Shown: positions 9,154 through 19,424, numbered from the stretch's first letter. The stretch: 64,000 bases of DNA from Actinomycetes bacterium (GCA_021805205.1 JAJZFV010000047.1:1-64000), one strand, 5' to 3'. The notes: generated from the letters alone by a model not told the origin. A program made the numbers and translations.

Positions 9154-12100
9154 ATGACGACAAATGTATCTCTAAATTGGCGTTTAGGTGTCGATGCAGG
9201 TAACCGATCGATTGGGCTTTCGGCAGTTGAATATGACCATATTGGAAACCCATTAAAAATTCTGGCTGCCGTTTCCTATATTCATGACGGCGGAATTGAT
9301 GAGGAAAAGGTACCGGATTCAAGAAAGGCCAAAGCTGGAGTTGCGCGAAGAGTTAGGAGAATGCGCAAGTACCGGAGGGGCCGACTAAATGGCCTCAGAA
9401 AGTTTTTATCCGAGAATGGCATCGGAATTGAAGTTGAAAGTGCCCCTCAGACCCATCAAGCCTGGATTGCTCGCTCTCGCCTTTCTCGCGAATTTGTATT
9501 CGATCCCGATGAGCGTGCTGAACTTCTGGCTCGCGTAATCCTTCACATTGCACACTTCCGGGGATGGCGCAATCCATGGAAGGGCATAGATTCGCTTCGG
9601 GAATTACCGGTACCGTCGCAGTCCCTTTCGGAGATGCTGGAGTTTGCTAATCGCAGGTTTGAATTTGCCGAAGAAGATGTTCCAAGAACTATTGGGGATC
9701 TCGGAGCTTTGGCATCGCGCTCGACAGAGATAAGGGTTCGCCCTAGGGTAACTGTAGAGTCGTCATCTAAGAAAACCAAGGTTGATGAGATGCCACTTAC
9801 CTCCTCCCTTCTATTCAATCAGATAAAGCAGGAGGATGTCCTCGCGGAGCTAGAGGCGATCCTTGAGATGCAACGTGTTGACGATAAATTACGTACCGAG
9901 ATCGTCGCACGGGTGTTTAGCCAAAAAAAGCCTTACGTAAAAGCTGATGCGGTAGGAAGGGATCCATTCGATGGTTCTCCGCGTGCACTTAGAGCTTCAC
10001 TTGAGTTTCAAGAATTTAGAATTCGTGACAAAGTAGCGAACTTGCGTCATCTGGTTGACGGAACCAAGGTCCCACTGCCATTAGAGGTTGCTAACGCGAT
10101 GGTTGATTACCTGATGAACTATCGTGACAGCAACCCGGTCTACTGGAATGTGCTCGGTGAGTTGTTCTCGATAGCCGAAGAGAAGTTGTCAGTGGAGAAA
10201 TCCCCGGATGGATCGTCCTTTAGAGCACCACTCAATGACACGTTACGCATCATGACTTCGAAGACGATTCCTAAGACGGTTACTTCCTGGTGGGCCGAGG
10301 CGTCATACGATCTTCAGTCGGAACTTATTAGTTATATTGCAGATCCAGTTGAATCTGAATTATCGCCGGAGATTGAGGATCTCTTTGTTCGACTCAGCGA
10401 CGACGAGATCAATAAGATTATCGGACTTAAGTTTCCAAGCGGTCGCTCTTCATATGGACGTGAAACCTTACGAAAGCTCAACGCTGCTATGAGAGATCAT
10501 GGTTATGATCTTTACACCGCGCGGAGCATTGTATTTGATGCTCCTCCCGACTGGCGCCCGCCGCTTCCGCCTTTTGACTCACAAACGGGACAACCCGCGG
10601 TTGATCGGAATTTAGCTATCGTACGTAGCTTCTTGATGGCAGCAACAGAAAAGTGGGGAACCCCGTCGAGGGTTGTGATTGAGCATCAGCGTGATGGATT
10701 CATCTCGCCAAGCGAAGCGAGAAAGATTGAATATGAACAATCGAGAACTCGAAAGCAAAACGATGATATTCGCGAAGAGTTAATTGCGTCCGGCATAACC
10801 CATCCCCGAAAGTATGACATTCGCAAAAAGCGACTTCTACAGCTTCAAAACACGACCTGCCTTTACTGCGGCGACCCGATTACCTGGGAGACTACTGAAC
10901 TAGACCATATCGTTCCGAGGGCGGATGGCGGTTCGAATCGGGTGTCGAACCTAGCTGCCATATGTCGACGTTGTAACGCTGCGAAGGGTCGAGATACTTT
11001 TTATCAATTCGCCAATAGCGGCAGAATTGCCTCAGTCTCTCTCGATGATGCAATAAAAAGAGTGCGTGGTTGGCTAAAGCCTGATCTGAGATTCAATACC
11101 GAACAATTCAATTCGTATAAGAAAGAGGTTGAAAATCGTCTCCGACGAAAGACTTTCGACGAGCCAATTGACGAACGATCATTTGCATCGACTGCATATG
11201 CGGCGGTGGAGATTCGCGAACGTGTTGAAGACTTTCTAATAAGGCGGTGTGCGCTAGAACCAAAAGAAGCACACCACCGTGTTGTTGTTTTCAATGGTAG
11301 GGTTACATCTCTCGCTCGCAAGGCAGCTCAGTTCGATCGTAATGTGAACTTGCGTGGCGCAGGATTCAAGACGAGATTAGATCGCCGTCATCACGCTTTG
11401 GATGCAACTATCGTTACCTCTTTGTCGGCGATGGTTGCCCAAGGGCTCGTGACTATCGACGAAAAGCGACAAAACTTGAAGTCCGAGGGCCTGCCAGAGT
11501 GGCAAAGTGAAGATATCGGAAAATTTTTATCCACTGAATACTCCAGCATTTACTTTCGTTGGTTGCACCAGGCAACGAATCTGGCAACTCTACTAGGAGA
11601 CCATCTTGAAGCTGACAAAGTTCCAGTTATAAATCCCCACCGACTCACCGTTCGATTTGGAAGCCTGCACCAAGAGAGTATCGACCCTTTGCGTAAAATC
11701 GAACTCCGATCAGCATTCGATTCTGAAACCATCAAAAGGATCGTCGATCCGTACGTCTACGTCTCCATGAAGGAACTCGAGACCTTGTCTGCTTTGAAGG
11801 GTGGAGGCGTCGAGTTTGACGCAGGTCGTGAGATTCAATTACCTACTCGTAAAGTGATTGGGCCTGAAGATCTGATTGAAGTTTTTCCCTTCAATGAGGG
11901 TGGCCTCAAAGTTGCTAATGGTTGTGTCAAACTTGGCTCGTTTCATCATGCGCGGGTCTATGCGTGGAGAGATAGAAAGGGTTCAATTAAATTTGGTATC
12001 CTCCGAGTCTTCGCAGGTGAAATGGCAAAGATAGGTCTAACCGCGCACGTTGACGTTCTTACGGCCCCCATACCTACTTGGTCCGAATCGTATCGCCTTG

Positions 12101-12516
12101 CGGATCCGGGATTGATCCATGCTATTGAGACAATGAATGCGGTAGAGATAGGTTGGATTGCTGTCGGTGACGAGTTTGACTTCGGTGACCCATCTAACGT
12201 ACCGGGTAGCGGAATGATTCGTACGTTTTTAACGGAATACCCGGAGTTTCGTTGGTCTTTCGACGGTTTTTATTCGCTGTCTGTTTTTCGAATGCGTCCG
12301 TTGTACTTATCCCGAGAAGGTTTAGATGAAGCGGCGAGTGTTGATATAACCAAAATAATTGATCGTCCTGGTTGGAGGCCGTCCGTTGATGTAGTTTTAT
12401 CCGTGAGTCGTCTTGCGATAATTCGACGTACGACCCTCGGGCAGCCACGGTGGAATGGAGAGCACATGCCGATATCTTGGAGTCCTTACAAGAAAGCTTT
12501 GGAAGCACTGCGATGA
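9154..12516 (+). CDS. cas9: Cas9 endonuclease, type II-C
   Basis: The RNA-guided DNA endonuclease of the locus, 1120 aa, in the compact type II-C range. RuvC-I is LGVDAGNRSIG with D14. An Arg-rich bridge helix follows (RRVRRMRKYRRGRLNGLRK, near residue 63). RuvC-II is VVIEHQRDGF with E510. The HNH domain has LDHIVPRADGG with H585, ending CRRCNAAKG near N608 and flanked by CLYC/CRRC cysteine pairs that suggest a zinc site. RuvC-III is RRHHALDA with H746/H747 and D750. All catalytic residues are present. The C-terminal 300 residues should hold the WED and PAM-interacting parts. The ATG has no strong ribosome-binding site; a weak TATTGT six bases upstream would allow a leaderless mRNA. It overlaps cas1 by ATGA. 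From memory it resembles the Acidothermus-type Cas9 group; the PAM cannot be read here. Confidence 0.97.
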   Translation: MTTNVSLNWRLGVDAGNRSIGLSAVEYDHIGNPLKILAAVSYIHDGGIDEEKVPDSRKAKAGVARRVRRMRKYRRGRLNGLRKFLSENGIGIEVESAPQTHQAWIARSRLSREFVFDPDERAELLARVILHIAHFRGWRNPWKGIDSLRELPVPSQSLSEMLEFANRRFEFAEEDVPRTIGDLGALASRSTEIRVRPRVTVESSSKKTKVDEMPLTSSLLFNQIKQEDVLAELEAILEMQRVDDKLRTEIVARVFSQKKPYVKADAVGRDPFDGSPRALRASLEFQEFRIRDKVANLRHLVDGTKVPLPLEVANAMVDYLMNYRDSNPVYWNVLGELFSIAEEKLSVEKSPDGSSFRAPLNDTLRIMTSKTIPKTVTSWWAEASYDLQSELISYIADPVESELSPEIEDLFVRLSDDEINKIIGLKFPSGRSSYGRETLRKLNAAMRDHGYDLYTARSIVFDAPPDWRPPLPPFDSQTGQPAVDRNLAIVRSFLMAATEKWGTPSRVVIEHQRDGFISPSEARKIEYEQSRTRKQNDDIREELIASGITHPRKYDIRKKRLLQLQNTTCLYCGDPITWETTELDHIVPRADGGSNRVSNLAAICRRCNAAKGRDTFYQFANSGRIASVSLDDAIKRVRGWLKPDLRFNTEQFNSYKKEVENRLRRKTFDEPIDERSFASTAYAAVEIRERVEDFLIRRCALEPKEAHHRVVVFNGRVTSLARKAAQFDRNVNLRGAGFKTRLDRRHHALDATIVTSLSAMVAQGLVTIDEKRQNLKSEGLPEWQSEDIGKFLSTEYSSIYFRWLHQATNLATLLGDHLEADKVPVINPHRLTVRFGSLHQESIDPLRKIELRSAFDSETIKRIVDPYVYVSMKELETLSALKGGGVEFDAGREIQLPTRKVIGPEDLIEVFPFNEGGLKVANGCVKLGSFHHARVYAWRDRKGSIKFGILRVFAGEMAKIGLTAHVDVLTAPIPTWSESYRLADPGLIHAIETMNAVEIGWIAVGDEFDFGDPSNVPGSGMIRTFLTEYPEFRWSFDGFYSLSVFRMRPLYLSREGLDEAASVDITKIIDRPGWRPSVDVVLSVSRLAIIRRTTLGQPRWNGEHMPISWSPYKKALEALR

Positions 12517-13400
12517 CCGCACCTTGGCGAATAATCGATCTTACAGAGTTCGAAGGTGAGATCTTCGCCTCGAAGGGCCATCTCAACGCTGGCACTAAGA
12601 GTGCCGCTTTGGCCGATATAGTGGCAATTCTGTTTGGCACAAAAAATTTGATTCATTCGTCGGTTTTCGATCGCGCCGCAGCCTTTGATATAGTGCTGCT
12701 TCACTGCAATTGGGCGAACGTACCTACTTCTTCGACGATTCCGTGGTCCGACAATACTCGTGTTGCGGCGCGACACATTGCTCAAGCGAAACTCGATGTC
12801 CCGAGACAAAAAAACGCCTGGATGCGAATAGTTAAAGCCAAAGTAAAGGGTCAGGCGAATAACTTGAGGGTAGCTGGTGACAACGATGGACATAGGTTTT
12901 TAGTTACCCTTGCTGATGAAGTGCGGTCTGGAGACCCTGCAAATGTTGAAGGTCAAGCTGCGAAGTACTATTGGCGTCGATTTTTTGATGATCGATCGTT
13001 TCGTCGGGTTGCCGGCGGAACAATTTCATTTAATACTCATTTGAATTACGGATATTCAATACTTAGGGGTCGTATTCTTCGTGCGATCTTAGAAGCTGGA
13101 CTTTGGCCATCACTAGGAATTTGGCATTCGAATCGAAGTAATACCTTCGCTTTAGCTGATGACCTTATCGAACCTTTTAGACCCGCGGTCGATTTGGTTG
13201 CCAAGTCGATCGGCGGAGGGGAACTCGATAGAGACGCTAAGAGAGCGCTAGCGGCAGTGTTGGATATGCCGATCCTTCGCTCCGATCTAACACTATCTAG
13301 CGAGATCTCGAGATTTTCGCAGCAATTCGCAAACTACGTAGAAGGAAAGGAGAAATTTTTATCAGTTCCAATTTTTGGTGGTGAATATGAAGAAGCGTGA
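12513..13400 (+). CDS. cas1: Cas1 integrase
   Basis: The CRISPR spacer-acquisition integrase, 295 aa from ATG 12513. This start overlaps the cas9 stop as ATGA and begins MTAPWRIIDLTEFEG; the longer ORF from 12450 lies inside cas9. Metal-binding residues of the family are visible: E in ANVEGQAAKYYW, H in LGIWHSNRSN and D in ALADDLIEPFRP. The length is typical of type II Cas1. It works as a complex with Cas2 to insert spacers, usually with Cas9 helping to select PAM-flanked DNA. No csn2 or cas4 is present, which makes the locus type II-C. It overlaps cas2 by 14 nt. Confidence 0.95.
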   Translation: MTAPWRIIDLTEFEGEIFASKGHLNAGTKSAALADIVAILFGTKNLIHSSVFDRAAAFDIVLLHCNWANVPTSSTIPWSDNTRVAARHIAQAKLDVPRQKNAWMRIVKAKVKGQANNLRVAGDNDGHRFLVTLADEVRSGDPANVEGQAAKYYWRRFFDDRSFRRVAGGTISFNTHLNYGYSILRGRILRAILEAGLWPSLGIWHSNRSNTFALADDLIEPFRPAVDLVAKSIGGGELDRDAKRALAAVLDMPILRSDLTLSSEISRFSQQFANYVEGKEKFLSVPIFGGEYEEA

Positions 13401-13710
13401 TCCTATGTGGGTTTTAGTAATGTTTGATCTCCCTACCCTGACTCCGGTTGATAGGCGAGATGCCTCAAAATACAGGGATTACCTGAAGCACATCGGTTTC
13501 GATATGGTTCAGCTCAGCGTTTATACAAGATATCTTCCAAACTCTGGATACCTTGCAACATTGTACAAGAAGATTGAAGTAGCAATTCCTGATGACGGGG
13601 ATGTCCGAGCTTTAGCGGTAACGGATATCGAATGGTCGCGAACCATGCATTTCCAAGGTAAAAAACGGGTTCAAATTGAAGAAACTCCCGAACAACTACT
13701 CATTTTTTAA
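13387..13710 (+). CDS. cas2: Cas2
   Basis: The small structural partner of Cas1 in spacer acquisition, 107 aa. The ORF track opens at TTG 13375, but ATG 13387 gives MKKRDPMWVLVMFDLPTLTP, the normal Cas2 N-terminus, with GGTGG just upstream. The beta1 strand ends in the conserved FDLP Asp. It overlaps the end of cas1 and ends TPEQLLIF. The cas operon finishes here, followed by a long hairpin and then the array. Confidence 0.95.
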   Translation: MKKRDPMWVLVMFDLPTLTPVDRRDASKYRDYLKHIGFDMVQLSVYTRYLPNSGYLATLYKKIEVAIPDDGDVRALAVTDIEWSRTMHFQGKKRVQIEETPEQLLIF

Positions 13711-13718
13711 GTCTTTAA

Positions 13719-13756
13719 AGTACGAAAGCGCAGGCTTTCACCTGCGCTTTCGTACT
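13719..13756. terminator. 38-nt hairpin between cas2 and the array
   Basis: A perfect 16-bp inverted repeat (AGTACGAAAGCGCAGG / CCTGCGCTTTCGTACT) with a 6-nt loop lies 8 nt after the cas2 stop and 5 nt before the first repeat. No T-run follows on the plus strand. On the minus strand the sequence after the stem is AAAG-rich, then AAAAAAT. It probably stops cas mRNA from the left, pre-crRNA from the right, or both. Confidence 0.7.
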
Positions 13757-13761
13757 GACCT

Positions 13762-16700
13762 CAAGTCTAGCTGGGGGTTTTGAGGAGACTTCCCAGCCAC
13801 GAACACCGATTACATCAACGTTCCGCAAGTCTAGCTGGGGGTTTTGAGGAGACTTCCCAGCATATGCCAGCTAGTAACACGCCTATCAACAAGTCTAGCT
13901 GGGGGTTTTGAGGAGACTTCCCAGCTCGTCCGCAAATTGCAACGAATTGTAAACAAGTCTAGCTGGGGGTTTTGAGGAGACTTCCCAGCCAAATTGCCGT
14001 TGAATCAGCTCGGCGAGCAAGTCTAGCTGGGGGTTTTGAGGAGACTTCCCAGCCGACCTTGATATCATTCCAGATCGCTTTCAAGTCTAGCTGGGGGTTT
14101 TGAGGAGACTTCCCAGCTTCCCAATGAGCCACGACAAACAGTTGACAAGTCTAGCTGGGGGTTTTGAGGAGACTTCCCAGCTATGACTTGACTAACTTAC
14201 ACTACTCTACAAGTCTAGCTGGGGGTTTTGAGGAGACTTCCCAGCTCGCGCTTACGAATGGCGTGGGGACGATCAAGTCTAGCTGGGGGTTTTGAGGAGA
14301 CTTCCCAGCAAACGACGCATCGTTCGAAGGTGGTGTGCAAGTCTAGCTGGGGGTTTTGAGGAGACTTCCCAGCTTCCCGTTGGTGCTGTTACATTCAAAT
14401 CCAAGTCTAGCTGGGGGTTTTGAGGAGACTTCCCAGCCAATACTATATAGGTATGGACTATGATGCAAGTCTAGCTGGGGGTTTTGAGGAGACTTCCCAG
14501 CTGTTCGCCTCGCATAACTCTTATTTTTACAAGTCTAGCTGGGGGTTTTGAGGAGACTTCCCAGCGAGCGTAGTGTTAGATGAAATTAGATATCAAGTCT
14601 AGCTGGGGGTTTTGAGGAGACTTCCCAGCGACTAAAGGCCGCGTCTTTATCAGCCAGCAAGTCTAGCTGGGGGTTTTGAGGAGACTTCCCAGCTCTAAAG
14701 TCCGCTTCGCTCTGAATGTTACAAGTCTAGCTGGGGGTTTTGAGGAGACTTCCCAGCCTGTCGGACCTGTCATGCCGACGACCGGCAAGTCTAGCTGGGG
14801 GTTTTGAGGAGACTTCCCAGCAACAGAACGACCGTATCGCTTCGCTCGACAAGTCTAGCTGGGGGTTTTGAGGAGACTTCCCAGCAGCGACAGCCCTTGA
14901 TCTTGAAATTCTACAAGTCTAGCTGGGGGTTTTGAGGAGACTTCCCAGCGTTTTAACATTCAGCGCTTGATGGCTGGCAAGTCTAGCTGGGGGTTTTGAG
15001 GAGACTTCCCAGCAGGCGCAGCAAGTGCCGAGCCGACACCTCAAGTCTAGCTGGGGGTTTTGAGGAGACTTCCCAGCCTCCTGTAACAGGACTGTTGCCG
15101 ATGGCCAAGTCTAGCTGGGGGTTTTGAGGAGACTTCCCAGCTAGCAATACAAGCTAACTTGCTATGCGACAAGTCTAGCTGGGGGTTTTGAGGAGACTTC
15201 CCAGCAGGACGAAGTAGCACACGCAACCGCGGGCAAGTCTAGCTGGGGGTTTTGAGGAGACTTCCCAGCCCACGCCAGCGGCCATGTTGAAAGCCGACAA
15301 GTCTAGCTGGGGGTTTTGAGGAGACTTCCCAGCAGTAAAGGTGACTGTATCTGAATTGATTCAAGTCTAGCTGGGGGTTTTGAGGAGACTTCCCAGCCGT
15401 GCTGCCGCGGTCGAAGGCCGGAAAGCAAGTCTAGCTGGGGGTTTTGAGGAGACTTCCCAGCGAACACCAGGTATCAAGTCTCTCTGAAACAAGTCTAGCT
15501 GGGGGTTTTGAGGAGACTTCCCAGCGTCATAGTCGCTTAGATCGCTCAGACTTCAAGTCTAGCTGGGGGTTTTGAGGAGACTTCCCAGCCAACCCCGAAC
15601 CACAGTTGAGACATATCCAAGTCTAGCTGGGGGTTTTGAGGAGACTTCCCAGCGATTCAGCCAGGATCGACAAACGCTGTCCAAGTCTAGCTGGGGGTTT
15701 TGAGGAGACTTCCCAGCAATTCGGCAATACGCCTGTGACCGCCGACAAGTCTAGCTGGGGGTTTTGAGGAGACTTCCCAGCAACAACTGCGACTGTATCT
15801 TTTTCACCTCAAGTCTAGCTGGGGGTTTTGAGGAGACTTCCCAGCCCCTCCACACCACCCAACCGGTCACAAACAAGTCTAGCTGGGGGTTTTGAGGAGA
15901 CTTCCCAGCAATCAAAGCCTCAGCGAGGCGCATCAAGCAAGTCTAGCTGGGGGTTTTGAGGAGACTTCCCAGCCGAACTTCGAAGCGGCGACGCTGGGGA
16001 ACAAGTCTAGCTGGGGGTTTTGAGGAGACTTCCCAGCTATGCCCATCTGGGCTAAAACTTTGCTTCAAGTCTAGCTGGGGGTTTTGAGGAGACTTCCCAG
16101 CTTGCAAACTTGTTTAAAACAAACTTCACAAGTCTAGCTGGGGGTTTTGAGGAGACTTCCCAGCTAGTTGCAATACACATGTAGTTACGCCGCAAGTCTA
16201 GCTGGGGGTTTTGAGGAGACTTCCCAGCATCCGTAACTACTCAAAGGTGCAACAGACAAGTCTAGCTGGGGGTTTTGAGGAGACTTCCCAGCCTGAGATG
16301 CCGACGCTGTATGCCTGCAACAAGTCTAGCTGGGGGTTTTGAGGAGACTTCCCAGCCAACCGCTGACGACATAAATAAAAGTGTCAAGTCTAGCTGGGGG
16401 TTTTGAGGAGACTTCCCAGCCAAAATTCTGCCATCATCGAGGTGATGTCAAGTCTAGCTGGGGGTTTTGAGGAGACTTCCCAGCTGGGACTTGTGATGAT
16501 CGACAAAGAGGCCAAGTCTAGCTGGGGGTTTTGAGGAGACTTCCCAGCTAGTAAATGCTGTAATCATACCAGCGTACAAGTCTAGCTGGGGGTTTTGAGG
16601 AGACTTCCCAGCTGGATCCTTAACGCCATTTGTCGGCGGTCAAGTCTAGCTGGGGGTTTTGAGGAGACTTCCCAGCCACGGTTACAGTCGCTACAACAGT

Positions 16701-18917
16701 GTTACAAGTCTAGCTGGGGGTTTTGAGGAGACTTCCCAGCAACTGCCTCGGCGTCTGAGACCGTGTAGCAAGTCTAGCTGGGGGTTTTGAGGAGACTTCC
16801 CAGCAAACAATCTAAGAGAAAAGGAAGAGAAACAAGTCTAGCTGGGGGTTTTGAGGAGACTTCCCAGCAAGGGGTCTTGCAGGTCAGAAGGTATATCAAG
16901 TCTAGCTGGGGGTTTTGAGGAGACTTCCCAGCTCAGGTCGAACTTACACAGGCAAGCCGTCAAGTCTAGCTGGGGGTTTTGAGGAGACTTCCCAGCCGGC
17001 AGGCCGCCGCCTCAGAATTGAACACAAGTCTAGCTGGGGGTAATGAGGAGACTTCCCAGCTTACGGTGTCGCTTACGGCAATGGATATCAAGTCTAGCTG
17101 GGGGTTTTGAGGAGACTTCCCAGCCGACACTGGATAGCCAAGAGCGTTAGCACAAGTCTAGCTGGGGGTTTTGAGGAGACTTCCCAGCTTTGTCCGCTCT
17201 CGATTCCAAAGCTCGTCAAGTCTAGCTGGGGGTTTTGAGGAGACTTCCCAGCTCGAATTTGGCAAAAAGATCCTGCGTGGCAAGTCTAGCTGGGGGTTTT
17301 GAGGAGACTTCCCAGCGTGGAAGTATTACAGAGTTAGGACCTGACAAGTCTAGCTGGGGGTTTTGAGGAGACTTCCCAGCAGCGCCTGAAACGCAAAAGA
17401 CATTTGATCAAGTCTAGCTGGGGGTTTTGAGGAGACTTCCCAGCCGACCGTAAGCATCATCGAGATGGCCCACAAGTCTAGCTGGGGGTTTTGAGGAGAC
17501 TTCCCAGCCGCTGGGTGAGGGGCGTGACTTTATTGGCAAGTCTAGCTGGGGGTTTTGAGGAGACTTCCCAGCAACTAATGTGACGTCACCGGGTCAATCT
17601 CAAGTCTAGCTGGGGGTTTTGAGGAGACTTCCCAGCACCGACGCCGAATACGTATACGACTCACCAAGTCTAGCTGGGGGTTTTGAGGAGACTTCCCAGC
17701 TGGGTATGTCTATGTGGCGAATGTGAGCCAAGTCTAGCTGGGGGTTTTGAGGAGACTTCCCAGCTTGGCAAAATGGGTTCGATCGCGATTCCCAAGTCTA
17801 GCTGGGGGTTTTGAGGAGACTTCCCAGCCTTCGACTCGTCGAGCTCGTCAGGGTCGCAAGTCTAGCTGGGGGTTTTGAGGAGACTTCCCAGCCACCAGCA
17901 GCCGTGCGATTGAACCAAATCAAGTCTAGCTGGGGGTTTTGAGGAGACTTCCCAGCAGCGAATGGCCGCGCTTGAAGCCAGTCACAAGTCTAGCTGGGGG
18001 TTTTGAGGAGACTTCCCAGCAAGCAACGGCGGAAAAGTACGGAAAGCCCAAGTCTAGCTGGGGGTTTTGAGGAGACTTCCCAGCACAATGATCGCCGGTA
18101 GAAGCACAAGCTCAAGTCTAGCTGGGGGTTTTGAGGAGACTTCCCAGCTTTCCGGGCTTGTAAGCGCCGGGTTTGTCAAGTCTAGCTGGGGGTTTTGAGG
18201 AGACTTCCCAGCATGTTTCTGTTATGTGCGAGGTCATTCACAAGTCTAGCTGGGGGTTTTGAGGAGACTTCCCAGCTAGGTGTAGCTGGTTTATTATCTT
18301 CTGTCAAGTCTAGCTGGGGGTTTTGAGGAGACTTCCCAGCCCGCATTACATGCGACCGGGTTAGACAACAAGTCTAGCTGGGGGTTTTGAGGAGACTTCC
18401 CAGCAGCAAAATACCGAGCTTGCCAAACAGACCAAGTCTAGCTGGGGGTTTTGAGGAGACTTCCCAGCTTGAGCAATTGCGGCAATTGTACCTGGACAAG
18501 TCTAGCTGGGGGTTTTGAGGAGACTTCCCAGCGGAAAAAGTTGATTATATCTTCTAGGTGACAAGTCTAGCTGGGGGTTTTGAGGAGACTTCCCAGCTCA
18601 TGGCTCAACAACAGGACCGCATCGCCAAGTCTAGCTGGGGGTTTTGAGGAGACTTCCCAGCTGTCAAGTCAAATTCCATTTTTATATTGCAAGTCTAGCT
18701 GGGGGTTTTGAGGAGACTTCCCAGCTATTGATACAGCTGGTGGTTTGGATACTCAAGTCTAGCTGGGGGTTTTGAGGAGACTTCCCAGCTCTTATAAGTG
18801 TCATTTCCGGTAAGGTACAAGTCTAGCTGGGGGTTTTGAGGAGACTTCCCAGCTAGAAACAGGAACCGAACTTGTAGTAGTCAAGTCTAGCTGGGGGTTT
18901 TGAGGAGACTTCCCAGC
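13762..18917 (-). CRISPR. type II-C CRISPR array, 81 repeats and 80 spacers
   Basis: A 36-nt repeat beginning CAAGTCTAGCTGGGGGTTTT and ending GAGGAGACTTCCCAGC (plus strand) recurs every 64 nt. Counting by period gives 81 repeats and 80 spacers. Spacers are 28 nt except one of 27 nt (16102-16128) and one of 29 nt (18533-18561). All repeats seen are identical apart from one internal variant at 17025-17060; both terminal repeats are perfect. The tracrRNA anti-repeat shows that functional crRNA is on the minus strand, with the spacer followed by GCTGGGAAGTCTCC. The hexamer TAGACT near the 3' end of each minus-strand repeat could be a -10 element. The array ends 21 bp from the marR stop with no visible leader there. 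Confidence 0.99.
17025..17060 (-). repeat. single variant CRISPR repeat (TTTT to TAAT)
   Basis: This repeat, about the 52nd from the cas2 end, reads GGGGGTAATGAGG where all others read GGGGGTTTTGAGG. In the crRNA this adds one mismatch next to the mismatch already present in the crRNA:tracrRNA duplex. It is internal, so it does not mark an array end. Confidence 0.95.
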
Positions 18918-18938
18918 TCCAGTGCCTTCAGAGTTGCA

Positions 18939-19424
18939 CTATTTACGTAAATTCCTAATCGAGTTCACGACGCGAACTACGTCTTGGTTGTCGTCGTCGG
19001 TGAGATGGCTGATTCCAAAGTTGACCTCATGGACCGCGACCGTGGCCTCTTCGGCGAGCTTCTTTCCTAAGTCAGTAATCTTTGCCAACGTTGTTCTTCG
19101 ATCAGTGGGATGTGGAACTCTCTCGATAAGGCCATCTTGAGCCAATCGATCTACGATATTTGTCACAGAAGTTGGATGAATCATGAGCCTTTGCCCCAAC
19201 TTGCTAAGCGGAAGTTCACCCCGTTTGGTAAACGATAAGAGCATCAATGCTTCGTATCTAGCAAATGTAAGTCCGTATGGCCGAAGAGCATCGTCGGTAG
19301 CTTTGAGTATTAGCTGTTGGGCCCTCATGATCGACGTAGCAGCTGCCATATAGGAGGAGTGCTCTGGCCATCGCTTGGCCCAATGATTCTTCGCTTCGGC
19401 TATTGGGTCGAAGTCTTCTTCCAT
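18939..19424 (-). CDS. MarR-family transcriptional regulator
   Basis: A winged-helix DNA-binding regulator, 161 aa from ATG 19424 (a TTG at 19430 is two codons upstream). The recognition region reads LSKLGQRLMIHPTSVTNIVDRL, with the wing VPHPTDRRTTLAKIT. It is flanked by long N- and C-terminal helices for dimerisation, as usual in MarR proteins. It lies 42 nt downstream of icmF on the same strand, so it is probably co-transcribed and may regulate that operon or sense an acyl-CoA or aromatic ligand (inference). Its stop codon is only 21 bp from the CRISPR array, and no terminator separates them. Confidence 0.88.
   Translation of the reverse strand: MEEDFDPIAEAKNHWAKRWPEHSSYMAAATSIMRAQQLILKATDDALRPYGLTFARYEALMLLSFTKRGELPLSKLGQRLMIHPTSVTNIVDRLAQDGLIERVPHPTDRRTTLAKITDLGKKLAEEATVAVHEVNFGISHLTDDDNQDVVRVVNSIRNLRK

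Noticed and set aside
12450-12512. Upstream extension of cas1 in the ORF track
   Set aside because: It lies inside cas9; the ATGA overlap at 12513 gives the normal Cas1 N-terminus and length.
15751-15936. Short minus-strand ORF inside the CRISPR array
   Set aside because: It is made only of repeat and spacer sequence, with no ribosome-binding site.
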